Source of the DNA: an uncultured Alteromonadaceae bacterium
GTDB lineage: Bacteria > Pseudomonadota > Gammaproteobacteria > Enterobacterales > Alteromonadaceae
Direction: 5' to 3'
DNA length: 48,412 bases
NCBI GenBank assembly: GCA_938085045.1
Contig: CALKGI010000303.1
Span: 1-48,412 of the forward strand
The position numbers and the translations under genes are program-made. The notes under the pieces were generated by a model. That model was given only the letters and a program-made list of their open reading frames with translations. It was not told the origin of the DNA and did not search any database. Below are positions 9,401 to 17,625 of this stretch, one piece after another (the stretch's first letter is position 1; the number at the start of each line of letters is the position of its first letter).

Positions 9401-9569
9401 AACGCTGAAGCTTGATATCTTCAACGTGTTCAACTTAGGTAAGGCTAATGAGTTTGACGAAGTTAAAGATTTCGCCCGTGGCGATAAGCTTGTGAGCAAG
9501 AACTTCTTGCAACCAACATCTTACCAGACGCCTCGTTCTATGCGTTTGACTGCTCGTTACGCTTTCTAA
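6462..9569 (+). CDS. TonB-dependent outer-membrane receptor, Oar-like
   Basis: 1035 residues. A signal peptide (ending near APAMAA, residue 30) is followed by a carboxypeptidase-regulatory-like beta-sandwich (about 33-105, GSIYGQAKEGATITF and DGRFNFKDVPPGFYTV), a plug domain (about 110-235; ETISVSGSRI and QTQVKTGGYGAEYGRSLGG) and a 22-strand-type barrel ending in the aromatic LTARYAF. This layout is that of Oar/OmpA-related TonB receptors, which import large substrates across the outer membrane using TonB energy. The substrate cannot be read from the sequence. The gene is monocistronic with a strong terminator behind it, and its codon use is even and GGT/AAC-rich, as in strongly expressed genes. 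No SusD or transporter partners adjoin it. Confidence 0.92.
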   Translation: MDKFQKKTFKLSIAALAVSACLVGAPAMAASNTSGSIYGQAKEGATITFKNSKTGLSRSVTASDGRFNFKDVPPGFYTVTSSNGGKRTIHVKLGTGSSVLFNQSEVETISVSGSRISAIDTSSAESSMVFTQEQIELLPIGRNTTAIALLTPGTIQGDNDFGNLPSFGGSSVAENGYYIDGFDATNLRNFLSFATVPFDAIAQTQVKTGGYGAEYGRSLGGVTNIVTKSGTNDWEFGIAAYYSPESLRSTRKDRDDFESLNSETGLYEGKSIYASDNTNDSLTYNLSAGGPIIEDTLFFYTNVEFQDLDREFHYRNTSTDRVVDNPNAIVKLDWYITDDHLLSATYIQNETDRDYVQYHNADGQADYSGTHGDELSRYTVEDGGDIKIINYTGHFTDDLSVSVMYGELLNKNDNQIPRNLDDVAALCPRAIDTTGGRGWSTRDNVGCWNTSQSSVFDPFAGADQDDRKSAKIDFNYTLGNHDIRIGYNSEEYISSTIGSQWTGGTYYRYFESHEDSSTRINGVEMPLGTKAVRVRVNDDQSAEFKTENTAFYIEDNWQATDNLMIYGGLRNETFTNYAANGNVFVEADSLIAPRVGFSWDMNGDSESKLYGTLGRYYIPIAANTNIRATRIEDSSQYFYQVDDFNPTTGLPITNGVEGAVGDVIGSGFTSHQDPDPRVIAVSDLDPMHQDELIIGYQQQLTDNWTGGVKLMYRKIQDGMDDFCGHDGFYNWAVDNNIPVANEANGWETPEGGFDLHNMSGCLLVNPGKDLNLYADLNGNGEVEPISVSNDYFDLPKYKRNYKGLEVTLERAFSDGWYANISYVLSKSTGNIEGYVNSTLGQEDAGATQDFDHKVFQEGSDGDLPNDRRHQLKAYGAYKFNDELTFTANVSFSSGVPLSCNGFAPSTGMLEGDGDTIYDGPNFRQYSSSTFYCVTGETQMIDGEEVPISELTNRGDEGRSSWLYNFDAGIQYIPSFADGNLTLKLDIFNVFNLGKANEFDEVKDFARGDKLVSKNFLQPTSYQTPRSMRLTARYAF

Positions 9570-9633
9570 TCATTCTCCCTTTGGGAGAGGCTACTAAGGC
9601 TTAATAAGCTCTGGTAGTATTAGATACTGATGA

Positions 9634-9668
9634 AACGCCGATACGAAAGTGTCGGCGTTTTTGTTTGT
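9634..9668 (+). terminator. Terminator of the TonB-dependent receptor
   Basis: An 11-bp stem (AACGCCGATAC with GTGTCGGCGTT, one G-U pair) closed by a GAAA tetraloop and followed by TTTTGTTT. Confidence 0.9.
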
Positions 9669-9828
9669 GAGTATAAATCAAAATGTTTTAGGGTAGGGCT
9701 GAAGCTTCTGGCCAGTAATATCGCACCGTAAGTAATCATATTTACAATTCCCCCTTGCAACCTAATGCGCCATAGTAGAAGATCCTCCCAATCTAAAATT
9801 CACCTGTATAATCAAAAAAGGCCATAAA

Positions 9829-10485
9829 ATGCTACTCGAAAACCAAGCAGCCACCATGCTCCAGTTACAAGACAAAATGAACGCTAAAGTGAACCCCGAT
9901 TGGCTGGCAGTTAAATCGCCGTTTTTGCGGGCTGTGGTTATTGAAGGCAGTGAAGCGATTGAGCATCATGGGTGGAAGTGGTGGAAAAAACAGGAATGTG
10001 ACCTTGAGCAGCTGCAAATGGAATTGGTCGATATCTGGCACTTCTTGTTGTCTGCCGTGCTTATTGAGCATGAGGGCGACCAACAAGCGTCACAAGCGAC
10101 TGTTATGGCACAAATAGAAGGCCATAGCGTTGATTTTGATGGCAATACTTATCAATTCAGTGAATTAGACCTATTAGCTAAATTAGAGCTCTTGATTGGC
10201 CTCTCAGCCGCTAAGCGCATCAGTATTGGTTTATTTACTACGTTACTGGCTGATTGTCAGATGGGTTGGGTGGATTTGTATACTCAGTACATCTGTAAAA
10301 ACGTGTTGAATTTTTTCCGCCAAGACAATGGATATAAACAGGGCACTTATATTAAGGAATGGGCAGGTAAGGAAGATAATGAGCATTTGGTTGAGATCAT
10401 GGCTGAACTCGATGCTGCCGATGCTGCGTTTCAAGATAACCTTTATGAAGCCTTAGACAGCCGTTATAAGTCGTTAAACGTATAG
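9829..10485 (+). CDS. dUTP diphosphatase, all-alpha (dUTPase_2) type
   Basis: 218 residues. It resembles the dimeric all-alpha NTP pyrophosphatases that hydrolyse dUTP (and often dUDP) to dUMP, keeping uracil out of DNA and feeding thymidylate synthesis. The metal-binding motifs are visible: E39-x-x-E42 in IEGSEAIEHHGWKWWK and E65-x-x-D68 in ELVDIWHF; the W-K-W-W-K run is typical of the family. It is unrelated in fold to the trimeric Dut. The gene stands alone between two terminators. The ATG at 9829 has only a weak purine stretch (AAAAGGCC) ahead of it. Family assignment is firm; exact substrate preference is inferred. Confidence 0.85.
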   Translation: MLLENQAATMLQLQDKMNAKVNPDWLAVKSPFLRAVVIEGSEAIEHHGWKWWKKQECDLEQLQMELVDIWHFLLSAVLIEHEGDQQASQATVMAQIEGHSVDFDGNTYQFSELDLLAKLELLIGLSAAKRISIGLFTTLLADCQMGWVDLYTQYICKNVLNFFRQDNGYKQGTYIKEWAGKEDNEHLVEIMAELDAADAAFQDNLYEALDSRYKSLNV

Positions 10486-10562
10486 AGTCATCTTCCCGCC
10501 GTTTTTAAATACCCTGACAATATGCATCCAGCATTGTCAGGATACTGCCCATCCATGGACAT

Positions 10563-10592
10563 AAAAAAACCACGACAAGGTCGTGGTTTTTA
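10563..10592. terminator. Bidirectional terminator after dUTPase gene
   Basis: CCACGAC (10570-10576) pairs with GTCGTGG (10580-10586) over a 3-base loop, with an A-run before and T-run after. It can end transcription from the dUTPase gene and, on the other strand, from the TIR gene. Confidence 0.88.
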
Positions 10593-10781
10593 ATTGTGTT
10601 ACGTGTTTTTCTTATTATTTTCGTTATTTCTTTACTGCATAGATGATATTGCTTGGTTTTTATTATTGTTGTTTCTTTTTATTATTAGATGTTTGTTTTC
10701 TGCTTTTTCTATAAAACAAGGTCACTACAGTATTGATGTCGGCGCCTATTTATTATTTTTGTTGACGCCAGCATCAATAAA

Positions 10782-11162
10782 TCAGCAGCGATTCAACGAA
10801 TCGGTCAGCGATTTGGCATCCCAATTGATAAAAGTAGAATCTGTTAATGCGCTGGGTGTTTCACCGTTTACATCTGGTAATTGAGTGGTCAATACCGGAA
10901 TGTCTTTAGCGATAGCGTGAGCCGCTTCTTTTTCAATCCAAGGGCTGTTCCGTGGGTTATCACCGATAACGAACAAGGCTGCATCGCATTTTTTCATGGT
11001 GTGTTCTATTTCCCAATCAATTGCAGTGGCGCCATTATAAGATACATCGTTTTCGACGACGACAATCTGACCTTTAAGATTTTCTCTTTGGATCATCTCT
11101 GATACAGATTTTGCTACTTTACGGTCGTTAAAGTTATATGAAACAAAAATATTCTTAGCCAT
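10782..11162 (-). CDS. Stand-alone TIR-domain protein (ThsB-like, MTH538/DUF1863 type)
   Basis: 126 residues forming a single TIR-like domain: first strand and box MAKNIFVSYNFNDRKVAKSV, second strand QIVVVEND, helix DWEIEHTMKKCDAALFVIG, and the motif SPWIEKEAAHA. In that motif W75 is followed four residues on by E79, the spacing of the catalytic tryptophan-glutamate in NAD-cleaving TIR domains such as SARM1, so it could be an active NADase or cyclase; this is inference. ThsB proteins act with ThsA in Thoeris phage defence, but no ThsA, NAD-binding or nuclease partner adjoins it. An SD (GGAGA) precedes the ATG. The surroundings are AT-rich and unlike the neighbours, suggesting transfer. Confidence 0.8.
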   Translation of the reverse strand: MAKNIFVSYNFNDRKVAKSVSEMIQRENLKGQIVVVENDVSYNGATAIDWEIEHTMKKCDAALFVIGDNPRNSPWIEKEAAHAIAKDIPVLTTQLPDVNGETPSALTDSTFINWDAKSLTDSLNRC

Positions 11163-11559
11163 GTGTGAGTGTTCTCCATTGATAAGCGTAAGTACTTAAA
11201 TATATTGTTACTACCCGACGTTTTAACGTTTGATAAGTAGTGCTGATTTGATGGAGGCCAGTTTAGATAATTTTTCGTTGAAAACGACTTATTTTCGCGA
11301 ACTGTTGCTTACGAGCCTAGTTACGAACTTGCTTACCGGTGGTTACGGTGTGGTATCTTATTGTTATTACAGTGATTTTTCATAATGGGATTTATAATAT
11401 AATTAAGGCGTATAAAACATAAGATTGCAGGTTTTTCTTTGGTGATATTTCGAATATAAACGCTCAGGTAAGCTTTATTTATGATTACTATGGTGTGTTT
11501 ACGTTGTTTTAGTCCTGCATTAATTTGGCGAATGAGGTTAAGCGCGCGGTAATTGTTAT
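11163..11559. other. AT-rich gap between TIR gene and prs terminator
   Basis: About 400 bases with no supportable gene. An open frame of 77 codons on the minus strand runs into the prs terminator, has no ribosome-binding site worth naming and no recognisable domain, so I do not call it. The segment presumably carries the TIR-gene promoter. Confidence 0.4.
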
Positions 11560-11606
11560 CAAACAAACAAAAGGGCCGGCCAGTATTAAAACTGGCCGGC
11601 CCTTTG
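11560..11606 (-). terminator. Terminator of prs
   Basis: A long stem: 15 bases at 11570-11584 (AAAGGGCCGGCCAGT) pair with 11591-11605, loop of six. Read on the minus strand it is followed by TTGTTTGTTT, right after the prs stop codon. Confidence 0.9.
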
Positions 11607-11647
11607 ATTATCTAACAACGCGTCAGGGTGGTTACCCTAAATGAAAC

Positions 11648-12592
11648 TTAGTCAAACATTGCAGAGATAGATTCTTCATTGTTAACACGGCGAATCGCTT
11701 CGGCGAGCATGTCGCCAAGTGTCAATTGGTTAACCTTTTCGATTGCTCTCATTTCTTTAGACAATGGAATACTGTCAGTAACAATCAATTCATCGATAAC
11801 AGAGTTGGCGATGTTTTGGGGGGCGTTGCCTGAGAATACTGGGTGAGTAGCGTAAGCAAATACACGGTTAGCGCCTTTTTCTTTCAAGGCTTCAGCGGCT
11901 TTACATAAAGTGCCACCGGTATCAATCATGTCGTCTACGATGATACAGTCACGGCCTTCAACATCACCAATAATGTGCATGACTTGAGCTACGTTAGCCT
12001 GTGGGCGACGTTTGTCGATGATGGCAAGGTCTGCATCATCTAACAATTTTGCTACAGCACGTGCACGAACAACACCACCGATATCAGGCGAAACAACAAT
12101 TGGGTTTTCGAAGTTGCGGCTTTTCATGTCGTCGAGCAAAATTGGCGTGCCAAAAACGTTATCTACTGGAACGTCAAAGAAGCCTTGTATTTGTTCTGCG
12201 TGTAAATCTACAGTTAATACACGGTCAACACCAACGCTAGACAAGAAGTCTGCAACTACTTTTGCAGTGATTGGTACCCTAGCTGAACGCACGCGACGGT
12301 CTTGACGGGCATAACCAAAGTAAGGGATTACCGCGGTAATACGACCGGCAGATGCACGGCGTAATGAATCAATCATTACGATGAGTTCCATCAGGTTGTC
12401 ATTTGTTGGCTGACAAGTTGATTGGATAATGAAAGCGTCTGCACCACGTACGTTTTCGTTAATTTCTACTGCAATTTCACCATCGCTGAAGCGGCCTACG
12501 CTGGCATCTCCTATATTAATGTCTAATCGTTTGGCTACACGGGCGGCTAACTTTGGGATCGAGTTACCGGTAAAAAGCTTCATATCTGGCAC
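11648..12592 (-). CDS. prs: Ribose-phosphate pyrophosphokinase (PRPP synthetase)
   Basis: 314 residues from the chosen start. The enzyme transfers pyrophosphate from ATP to ribose-5-phosphate, making PRPP for purine, pyrimidine, NAD, histidine and tryptophan synthesis. Visible features: the ATP-site RFSDGE and [23 protein letters not shown], the [17 protein letters not shown] segment, and the PRPP loop [11 protein letters not shown] longer frame opens at 12646, but the GTG at 12592 gives the family N-terminus [10 protein letters not shown] and has a GAGGA Shine-Dalgarno at proper distance, so I use it. It is followed downstream by its own terminator and preceded by ispE and lolB in the same direction, the standard gammaproteobacterial arrangement. 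Confidence 0.97.
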   Translation of the reverse strand: MPDMKLFTGNSIPKLAARVAKRLDINIGDASVGRFSDGEIAVEINENVRGADAFIIQSTCQPTNDNLMELIVMIDSLRRASAGRITAVIPYFGYARQDRRVRSARVPITAKVVADFLSSVGVDRVLTVDLHAEQIQGFFDVPVDNVFGTPILLDDMKSRNFENPIVVSPDIGGVVRARAVAKLLDDADLAIIDKRRPQANVAQVMHIIGDVEGRDCIIVDDMIDTGGTLCKAAEALKEKGANRVFAYATHPVFSGNAPQNIANSVIDELIVTDSIPLSKEMRAIEKVNQLTLGDMLAEAIRRVNNEESISAMFD

Positions 12593-12703
12593 AGTAGTGT
12601 CCTCAGTATATTTTGGGCTGGTTGGCGGAGTAGTCCGTAGTTCCAACTGGGTTGAGTGAACGTTTTTGTGATACTTTTTATGATAAAAGTACCATTACAC
12701 CAT

Positions 12704-13549
12704 TCAAATGTTGCCAAGGGCTGTTTTCGTCGGTGAGACGTTAACTCCCTGACAGACAAATCCTGAAACGCCTTTTGGTAGGTAAGTCATTGCTTTTTCA
12801 GCGCTTTGTTTATCACAATAAACGCTAAATACACAAGCACCGGTTCCGGTCAGGCGAGTCGGGGCATATTCTAACAATCGGTCGATGGTATTGGCAACCT
12901 CAGGATAGAGCTTTTTGACCAATGCCTCACAATCGTTACGGGTATTGTCAAAGCGATAATTTTCGTTGGTCAGTTTTGCGGTGTTACGACATAAATCTGG
13001 ATGTTGAAAAATCGTGGCTGTAGATATATGGCAATTGGGTTTGGCAACAAGATACCAATGCTCCGTAGGCTTGGCCTGAGTAAACACTTCTCCAACCCCC
13101 TGTGCAAAAACAGCCTCACCTTTAATAAACACTGGAATATCGGCACCGAGGCTCAAACCAATCTCCATTAATGTTTGTTCACTTAAATTCAAGTTCCACA
13201 GTTTGTTTAGTGCCAGTAATGTTGTTGCTGCGTTCGATGAGCCACCTCCAACACCGCCCCCCATAGGCAAACGTTTTTCAAGATGGATTTTAATGCCTTT
13301 AGAATTTGTCGAATATTCAGTTTGTAAAATACGAGCGGCTCGTACTATCAGGTTATCTTCACCTTCAAGTGCTGTTAAATTACAACTTAATTCGATTTTA
13401 CCATTATCGGTTGGCTCAAAGTGCAGAGTATCTGAGTAGTCAAGAAACTGAAAAAGCGTTTGCAACTCGTGATAACCATTCTCGCGGCGGCCATTGATGT
13501 GTAAAAATAAGTTGATTTTGGCTGGTGAAGGTAAGACTAAAGTGGTCAC
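12704..13549 (-). CDS. ispE: 4-diphosphocytidyl-2-C-methyl-D-erythritol kinase
   Basis: 281 residues. IspE is the GHMP kinase that phosphorylates CDP-methylerythritol at the 2-position in the MEP route to isoprenoid precursors. The N-terminal PSPAKINLFLHI with catalytic-site lysine, the ATP-binding glycine loop PMGGGVGGGSSNAA and the C-terminal LTGTGACVF are all present. A frame opens upstream at a TTG (13564), but the GTG at 13549 leaves six residues before PSPAK as in E. coli IspE and overlaps the lolB stop by one base (TAGTG), indicating translational coupling. The next gene downstream is prs. Together with ispG at 32694 this shows that the organism uses the MEP pathway. Confidence 0.95.
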   Translation of the reverse strand: MTTLVLPSPAKINLFLHINGRRENGYHELQTLFQFLDYSDTLHFEPTDNGKIELSCNLTALEGEDNLIVRAARILQTEYSTNSKGIKIHLEKRLPMGGGVGGGSSNAATTLLALNKLWNLNLSEQTLMEIGLSLGADIPVFIKGEAVFAQGVGEVFTQAKPTEHWYLVAKPNCHISTATIFQHPDLCRNTAKLTNENYRFDNTRNDCEALVKKLYPEVANTIDRLLEYAPTRLTGTGACVFSVYCDKQSAEKAMTYLPKGVSGFVCQGVNVSPTKTALGNI

Positions 13550-14196
13550 TAATACAATTCCCAATCAGAGATTTTAATAATGATGGTGATATTGTTGCCG
13601 GTCAGGCGTATTTTTTTGGGCAATTGGAAATTTTGCTGTCTGAGCTCTACTTGCATATAACTTTCATAGTCAATTTGCCACGACTGGCCTGTTGCATCGA
13701 GCATTTTGATTTGTTTAACCCGGTTGTGTTCATCAAAAACAGTGGTTCGGTCAAAATTTTTGCTTGTTAGACCTTTCATCCATTGCGGCATGTCATTAAC
13801 TGGTAAAGTGATACCCTTGATTTCATAAAGCAGTGATTCTGGGTCATCTGATTTGAAAGTCTTACCATCACTGACCACTGTGGCTTGGTTGCCATCGTTG
13901 AGCATTTTTAAGATTGAAGTCCCTAAGAATGATGTCAGGCGTATGTCTGAATGGATGCTCTGTTGAGTCCAATTTAGGCTGGCAGAGAATTTTTCTTGTG
14001 GGCTTTTGAATATCAGTTTGCCTTTGACTTTCCAGTGCTGAAGCTGCGCCAACGCCACTTGGCGTTGTTGTTCGCTTTTGTTGATGATGACTTGCGCTTG
14101 GTCTCGTTTGAACACTTGACAGCCGCCAAGTAGGTTGATTGTCAGTAATATGAGTAACCAACGGGTCGTTTTTGATGAGTTTATAAAGTATTTCAT
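13549..14196 (-). CDS. lolB: Outer-membrane lipoprotein LolB
   Basis: 215 residues from the chosen start. LolB receives lipoproteins from periplasmic LolA and inserts them into the outer membrane. The ATG at 14196 begins MKYFINSSKTTRWLLILL and leads to a lipobox LLGGC, so the mature protein starts at Cys with an acyl anchor. The frame stays open to 14271, but that extension would bury the signal peptide. The body has the LolB traits: KVKGKLIFKSPQEKFSASLNW and the hydrophobic segment LTSFLGTSILKM. It is divergent from hemA, with about 90 bases between the starts, and overlaps ispE by one base. Start choice rests on the signal peptide because no strong ribosome-binding site is visible. Confidence 0.92.
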   Translation of the reverse strand: MKYFINSSKTTRWLLILLTINLLGGCQVFKRDQAQVIINKSEQQRQVALAQLQHWKVKGKLIFKSPQEKFSASLNWTQQSIHSDIRLTSFLGTSILKMLNDGNQATVVSDGKTFKSDDPESLLYEIKGITLPVNDMPQWMKGLTSKNFDRTTVFDEHNRVKQIKMLDATGQSWQIDYESYMQVELRQQNFQLPKKIRLTGNNITIIIKISDWELY

Positions 14197-14286
14197 GGTT
14201 TTATGTAGAGAATATTTCCCAGTATCTTTTTTTATTGCGCCATTTCTCGTAAAATTGCGCGGCCTTGTCACTTTGAACCAAATTGA

Positions 14287-15537
14287 ATGACCATTCTTGC
14301 TTTAGGTATTAACCATAACACTGCCCCAGTCGAGTTGCGCGAGCGGGTGGCCTTTGCGCCAGAACAAATGGTTAATGCTCTTGGGCAATTACTTAAAAGC
14401 GCCGAGTTGCATGATGTGGTGATCTTGTCTACTTGTAACCGCACCGAGATTTATTGTAGCGGCAATCAGGCAAATACCGAAGTAGTTTTATCTTGGCTCA
14501 GCGGCTTTCACAAAGTCGATAAACATCAGTTAACCGAATATATCTATCAGCACCATGAGCTTGATGCTTGCAAACATATTATGCGAGTGGCCTGCGGGCT
14601 CGATTCACTGGTACTGGGTGAGCCGCAAATTTTAGGTCAAATCAAGCAGGCTTTTTCATTAGCTAAAAACTCTGGTGCCATTTCATCTTTATTTGAACGG
14701 TTGTTTCAACATTCATTCTCTGTTGCCAAGCAAGTTAGAACCGACACCGACATTGGCGCCAATGCAGTTTCGGTGGCCTATGCAGCGGTGAATTTGGCCA
14801 AGCATATTTTTGGTAAGCTCAATCATGCCAAAGTGTTGTTAGTCGGGGCCGGTGAAACTATTGAATTGGTTGCTCGTCACTTGGTTGACCAAGGCGTAGA
14901 ACAAATTACCGTAGCAAATCGTACATTGGCTCGGGCCGAATCTTTGGCTGCGCAATTTAATGGTGATGTTATTTCTTTGGCTCAAGTGCCTGCTCAATTG
15001 GCCAATGCTGATATTGTGATCAGCTCAACGGCCAGTACATTGCCTATTATTGGTAAAGGGGTTGTTGAAGAAGCCTTGAAAAAGCGCCGTTACAGCCCCA
15101 TCTTCTTGGTAGACTTAGCTGTGCCCCGAGATATAGAAGGGCAGGTAGGTGAGATTGAAGACGCTTATTTGTACACGGTAGATGATTTGCAAATGATTGT
15201 GGGTGACAATATTGCCACGCGTAATCAGGCAGCTAAAGAAGCCGAGATTATTGTTGAGCAACAAGCCGATGATTTTTCAGCGTTTTTGCAATCGCTCAAT
15301 GCGGTTGATATGATCAAGCAATATCGAGACCAATGCCAAGAAATTAAAAATGATTTATTGGCAAAAGCCCAATCTCAAATCGCCAGCGGTAAGGCGCCCG
15401 AAAAAATCATGGAAGAGTTTGCCAACAAACTGACCAATCGGCTGATGCACAGCCCAACCCAATCTCTGAGCAGCGCTGCCAGAGCCGGTGAACTTGAACA
15501 GTTACACCAGATAAAAAATGTCCTTGGAATCAAATAG
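14287..15537 (+). CDS. hemA: Glutamyl-tRNA reductase
   Basis: 416 residues. HemA reduces glutamyl-tRNA(Glu) with NADPH to glutamate-1-semialdehyde, the first dedicated step of haem and tetrapyrrole synthesis by the C5 route. The catalytic cysteine is C50 in STCNRTEIYC; the substrate loop ACGLDSLVLGEPQILGQIK, the NADPH-binding Rossmann segment VLLVGAGETIELVARHL and the C-terminal dimerisation helix are present. The stop codon is directly followed by the prfA ATG with no gap, so both genes are surely cotranscribed. Family knowledge: HemA levels are often controlled by haem-dependent proteolysis via the N-terminus; nothing here confirms or excludes that. Confidence 0.97.
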   Translation: MTILALGINHNTAPVELRERVAFAPEQMVNALGQLLKSAELHDVVILSTCNRTEIYCSGNQANTEVVLSWLSGFHKVDKHQLTEYIYQHHELDACKHIMRVACGLDSLVLGEPQILGQIKQAFSLAKNSGAISSLFERLFQHSFSVAKQVRTDTDIGANAVSVAYAAVNLAKHIFGKLNHAKVLLVGAGETIELVARHLVDQGVEQITVANRTLARAESLAAQFNGDVISLAQVPAQLANADIVISSTASTLPIIGKGVVEEALKKRRYSPIFLVDLAVPRDIEGQVGEIEDAYLYTVDDLQMIVGDNIATRNQAAKEAEIIVEQQADDFSAFLQSLNAVDMIKQYRDQCQEIKNDLLAKAQSQIASGKAPEKIMEEFANKLTNRLMHSPTQSLSSAARAGELEQLHQIKNVLGIK

Positions 15538-16623
15538 ATGAAAACATCCGTATATGCAAAGTTAGAAGGTTTGATAGAACGCCACGAAGAGATCCAAGCA
15601 TTGCTGAGCGACCCATCGGTGATTAGTGATCAGGACAAATTTAAAACCTTGTCAAAAGAATATTCAGAACTTGAAGAGGTCACGTCGACCTTTAAAGCTT
15701 ACCAAGAGGCTGAGGAAGCTTTTGCTGAAGCCGAAGAAATGCTCAAAGACGAAGACCCAGATATGCGCGAAATGGCGCAGGAAGAATACAAAGCCAGCAA
15801 AAAAGTGATTGAAAGCCTTGATGCCGATCTTGAAGTGTTGATGCTGCCCAAAGATCCCAACGATGGTCGTAACTGTTATCTCGAAATTCGCGCAGGAGCC
15901 GGTGGCGACGAAGCTGCGATTTTTGCCGGAGATTTGTTTCGTATGTACAGTCGTTATGTCGAAAGCAAAAAATGGCAATTATCAGTGGTTAATGCCAACG
16001 AGGGCGATCATGGCGGTTATAAAGAAATTGTGGTTCAAATCACAGGTGACAAAGTTTACGGCCAGTTGAAGTTTGAATCAGGCGGTCACCGAGTGCAACG
16101 AGTGCCTGAAACCGAATCGCAGGGTCGTGTTCACACTTCGGCCTGCACTGTGGCCGTTTTGCCTGAAATTCCTGAAGCTGAAGCGATTGCCGTTAACCCA
16201 GCTGATTTACGAGTTGATACTTTCAGGGCCTCAGGTGCTGGTGGTCAGCACGTTAACAAAACTGATTCTGCCATCCGTTTGACTCACTTGCCTTCGGGCA
16301 TTGTGGTTGAATGCCAAGAAGAGCGTTCGCAGCACAAAAACCGTGCTAAGGCGATGTCAATGCTGACGTCTCGTATTCAAGCAGTTGAAGACGAAAAGCG
16401 TCGACTTGATGAAGAAACCACAAGGCGCAGCTTGGTAGGCAGTGGTGACCGTTCTGAGCGTATAAGAACTTACAATTACCCTCAGGGGCGAATGTCTGAT
16501 CACCGCATCAATCTTACACTTTATAAATTGAACGAAGTGATGGAAGGGGATCTCGATTGTATCATTACTCCTTTAACCATTGAAAACCAAGCCGATTTAC
16601 TGGCTGCGATGGCTCAGGCATAA
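15538..16623 (+). CDS. prfA: Peptide chain release factor 1
   Basis: 361 residues. RF1 recognises UAG and UAA in the ribosomal A site and triggers peptide release. The catalytic loop GAGGQHVNK has its GGQ at residues 235-237; the glutamine is the target of PrmC, encoded next. The anticodon-like domain sits near residues 110-200 and the RNA-binding stretch [13 protein letters not shown] follows the GGQ loop. The start immediately abuts the hemA stop, and the ribosome-binding sequence must lie inside hemA (CTTGGAATC). prmC begins nine bases after the stop. Confidence 0.97.
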   Translation: MKTSVYAKLEGLIERHEEIQALLSDPSVISDQDKFKTLSKEYSELEEVTSTFKAYQEAEEAFAEAEEMLKDEDPDMREMAQEEYKASKKVIESLDADLEVLMLPKDPNDGRNCYLEIRAGAGGDEAAIFAGDLFRMYSRYVESKKWQLSVVNANEGDHGGYKEIVVQITGDKVYGQLKFESGGHRVQRVPETESQGRVHTSACTVAVLPEIPEAEAIAVNPADLRVDTFRASGAGGQHVNKTDSAIRLTHLPSGIVVECQEERSQHKNRAKAMSMLTSRIQAVEDEKRRLDEETTRRSLVGSGDRSERIRTYNYPQGRMSDHRINLTLYKLNEVMEGDLDCIITPLTIENQADLLAAMAQA

Positions 16624-16631
16624 ACATTAAA

Positions 16632-17513
16632 ATGTCTCAACAGACCCAAGCGCTTTCGATTGAACAGGCCGTTGCCATTGGTACCAAACAATTGGCTTCA
16701 ACTTCGCCTAGCGCTAGGGTCGATGCTCAATTATTGTTGTGTTTTGTGCTCGATAAGAACACTACATACCTTTTTACTTGGCCTGAAAAACTGCTCGAAT
16801 CAGGGCAACAACAAACATTTACACAGCTGATTGAGCGGCGCAAGGCTGGTGAGCCGGTCGCCTATTTAACGGGTGAACGCGGTTTTTGGACACTAAACCT
16901 TAAAACCAATAGTGCAACTTTAATCCCTCGCGCCGATACCGAATGTTTGGTTGAGCATGCTTTAGCCACGGTTGAGCAAGCTAAAGCCAAAGTGCTTGAT
17001 CTTGGCACAGGCACAGGTGCGATAGCTTTGTCTTTAGCCTCAGAAAACCCCGATTGGACAATTCATGCTTGTGATTTTTCGACCGATGCGGTTGATTTAG
17101 CCAAGTTGAATCTGGCGCAAGTCAAACGCGATGGTTTCAATGTTAATGTGAGTATTGAACACAGCAATTGGTTTGAGGCTTATGAGCAACAGCACCTTGC
17201 TAGTTTTGACTTGATTGTTAGTAATCCGCCTTACATCGACCCACAAGATCATCACCTAGATGAAGGGGATTTAAGGTTTGAACCCAAGACTGCTTTAGTG
17301 GCGCAAAATAACGGCTTCGCCGACATCTTTTATATTATTGAACAGGCTGGACGGTTTCTTAAACGCACGGGTTGGTTAATGATTGAACACGGTGCTATGC
17401 AAGGCACACAGGTACGACAATGTTTTGAGCGATATCATTTTTCTCAAGTCGAAACGATTAAAGATTTGGCTCAAAATGAACGATTCACCGTTGGTTGTCG
17501 GTGTTTACCTTGA
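16632..17513 (+). CDS. prmC: Release-factor glutamine N5-methyltransferase
   Basis: 293 residues. PrmC methylates the GGQ glutamine of RF1 and RF2 with S-adenosylmethionine, increasing release activity. The N-terminal helical domain that contacts the release factor (about 1-90) precedes a Rossmann methyltransferase with the AdoMet loop VLDLGTGTGAIALSLA and the catalytic SNPPYI motif, which is diagnostic for N-methylation of planar amides. It follows prfA as usual; its predecessor is also its substrate. E. coli has sirB2 next, but here another gene intervenes. Confidence 0.96.
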   Translation: MSQQTQALSIEQAVAIGTKQLASTSPSARVDAQLLLCFVLDKNTTYLFTWPEKLLESGQQQTFTQLIERRKAGEPVAYLTGERGFWTLNLKTNSATLIPRADTECLVEHALATVEQAKAKVLDLGTGTGAIALSLASENPDWTIHACDFSTDAVDLAKLNLAQVKRDGFNVNVSIEHSNWFEAYEQQHLASFDLIVSNPPYIDPQDHHLDEGDLRFEPKTALVAQNNGFADIFYIIEQAGRFLKRTGWLMIEHGAMQGTQVRQCFERYHFSQVETIKDLAQNERFTVGCRCLP

Positions 17514-17625
17514 ATGTAACTGTGTCAGGTAAATAAATGCGATTAACTTTGCAATCTTGGCTGAATGGATATATAAGTTATAGCAATGGCGTTAACTCCA
17601 ATAAGAAATAAATAAAGGGTAATTT

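Noticed and set aside
10782..11162. A complete Thoeris defence system
   Set aside because: Only the ThsB-like TIR gene is present; the neighbours are a dUTPase and prs, and no ThsA gene is found.
11333..11566. 77-codon minus-strand frame in the AT-rich gap
   Set aside because: No domain, no convincing ribosome-binding site, and it begins at the prs terminator.
11648..12646. Longer prs reading frame starting at 12646
   Set aside because: The extra 18 residues are absent from the family; GTG at 12592 has a good ribosome-binding site and the family N-terminus.
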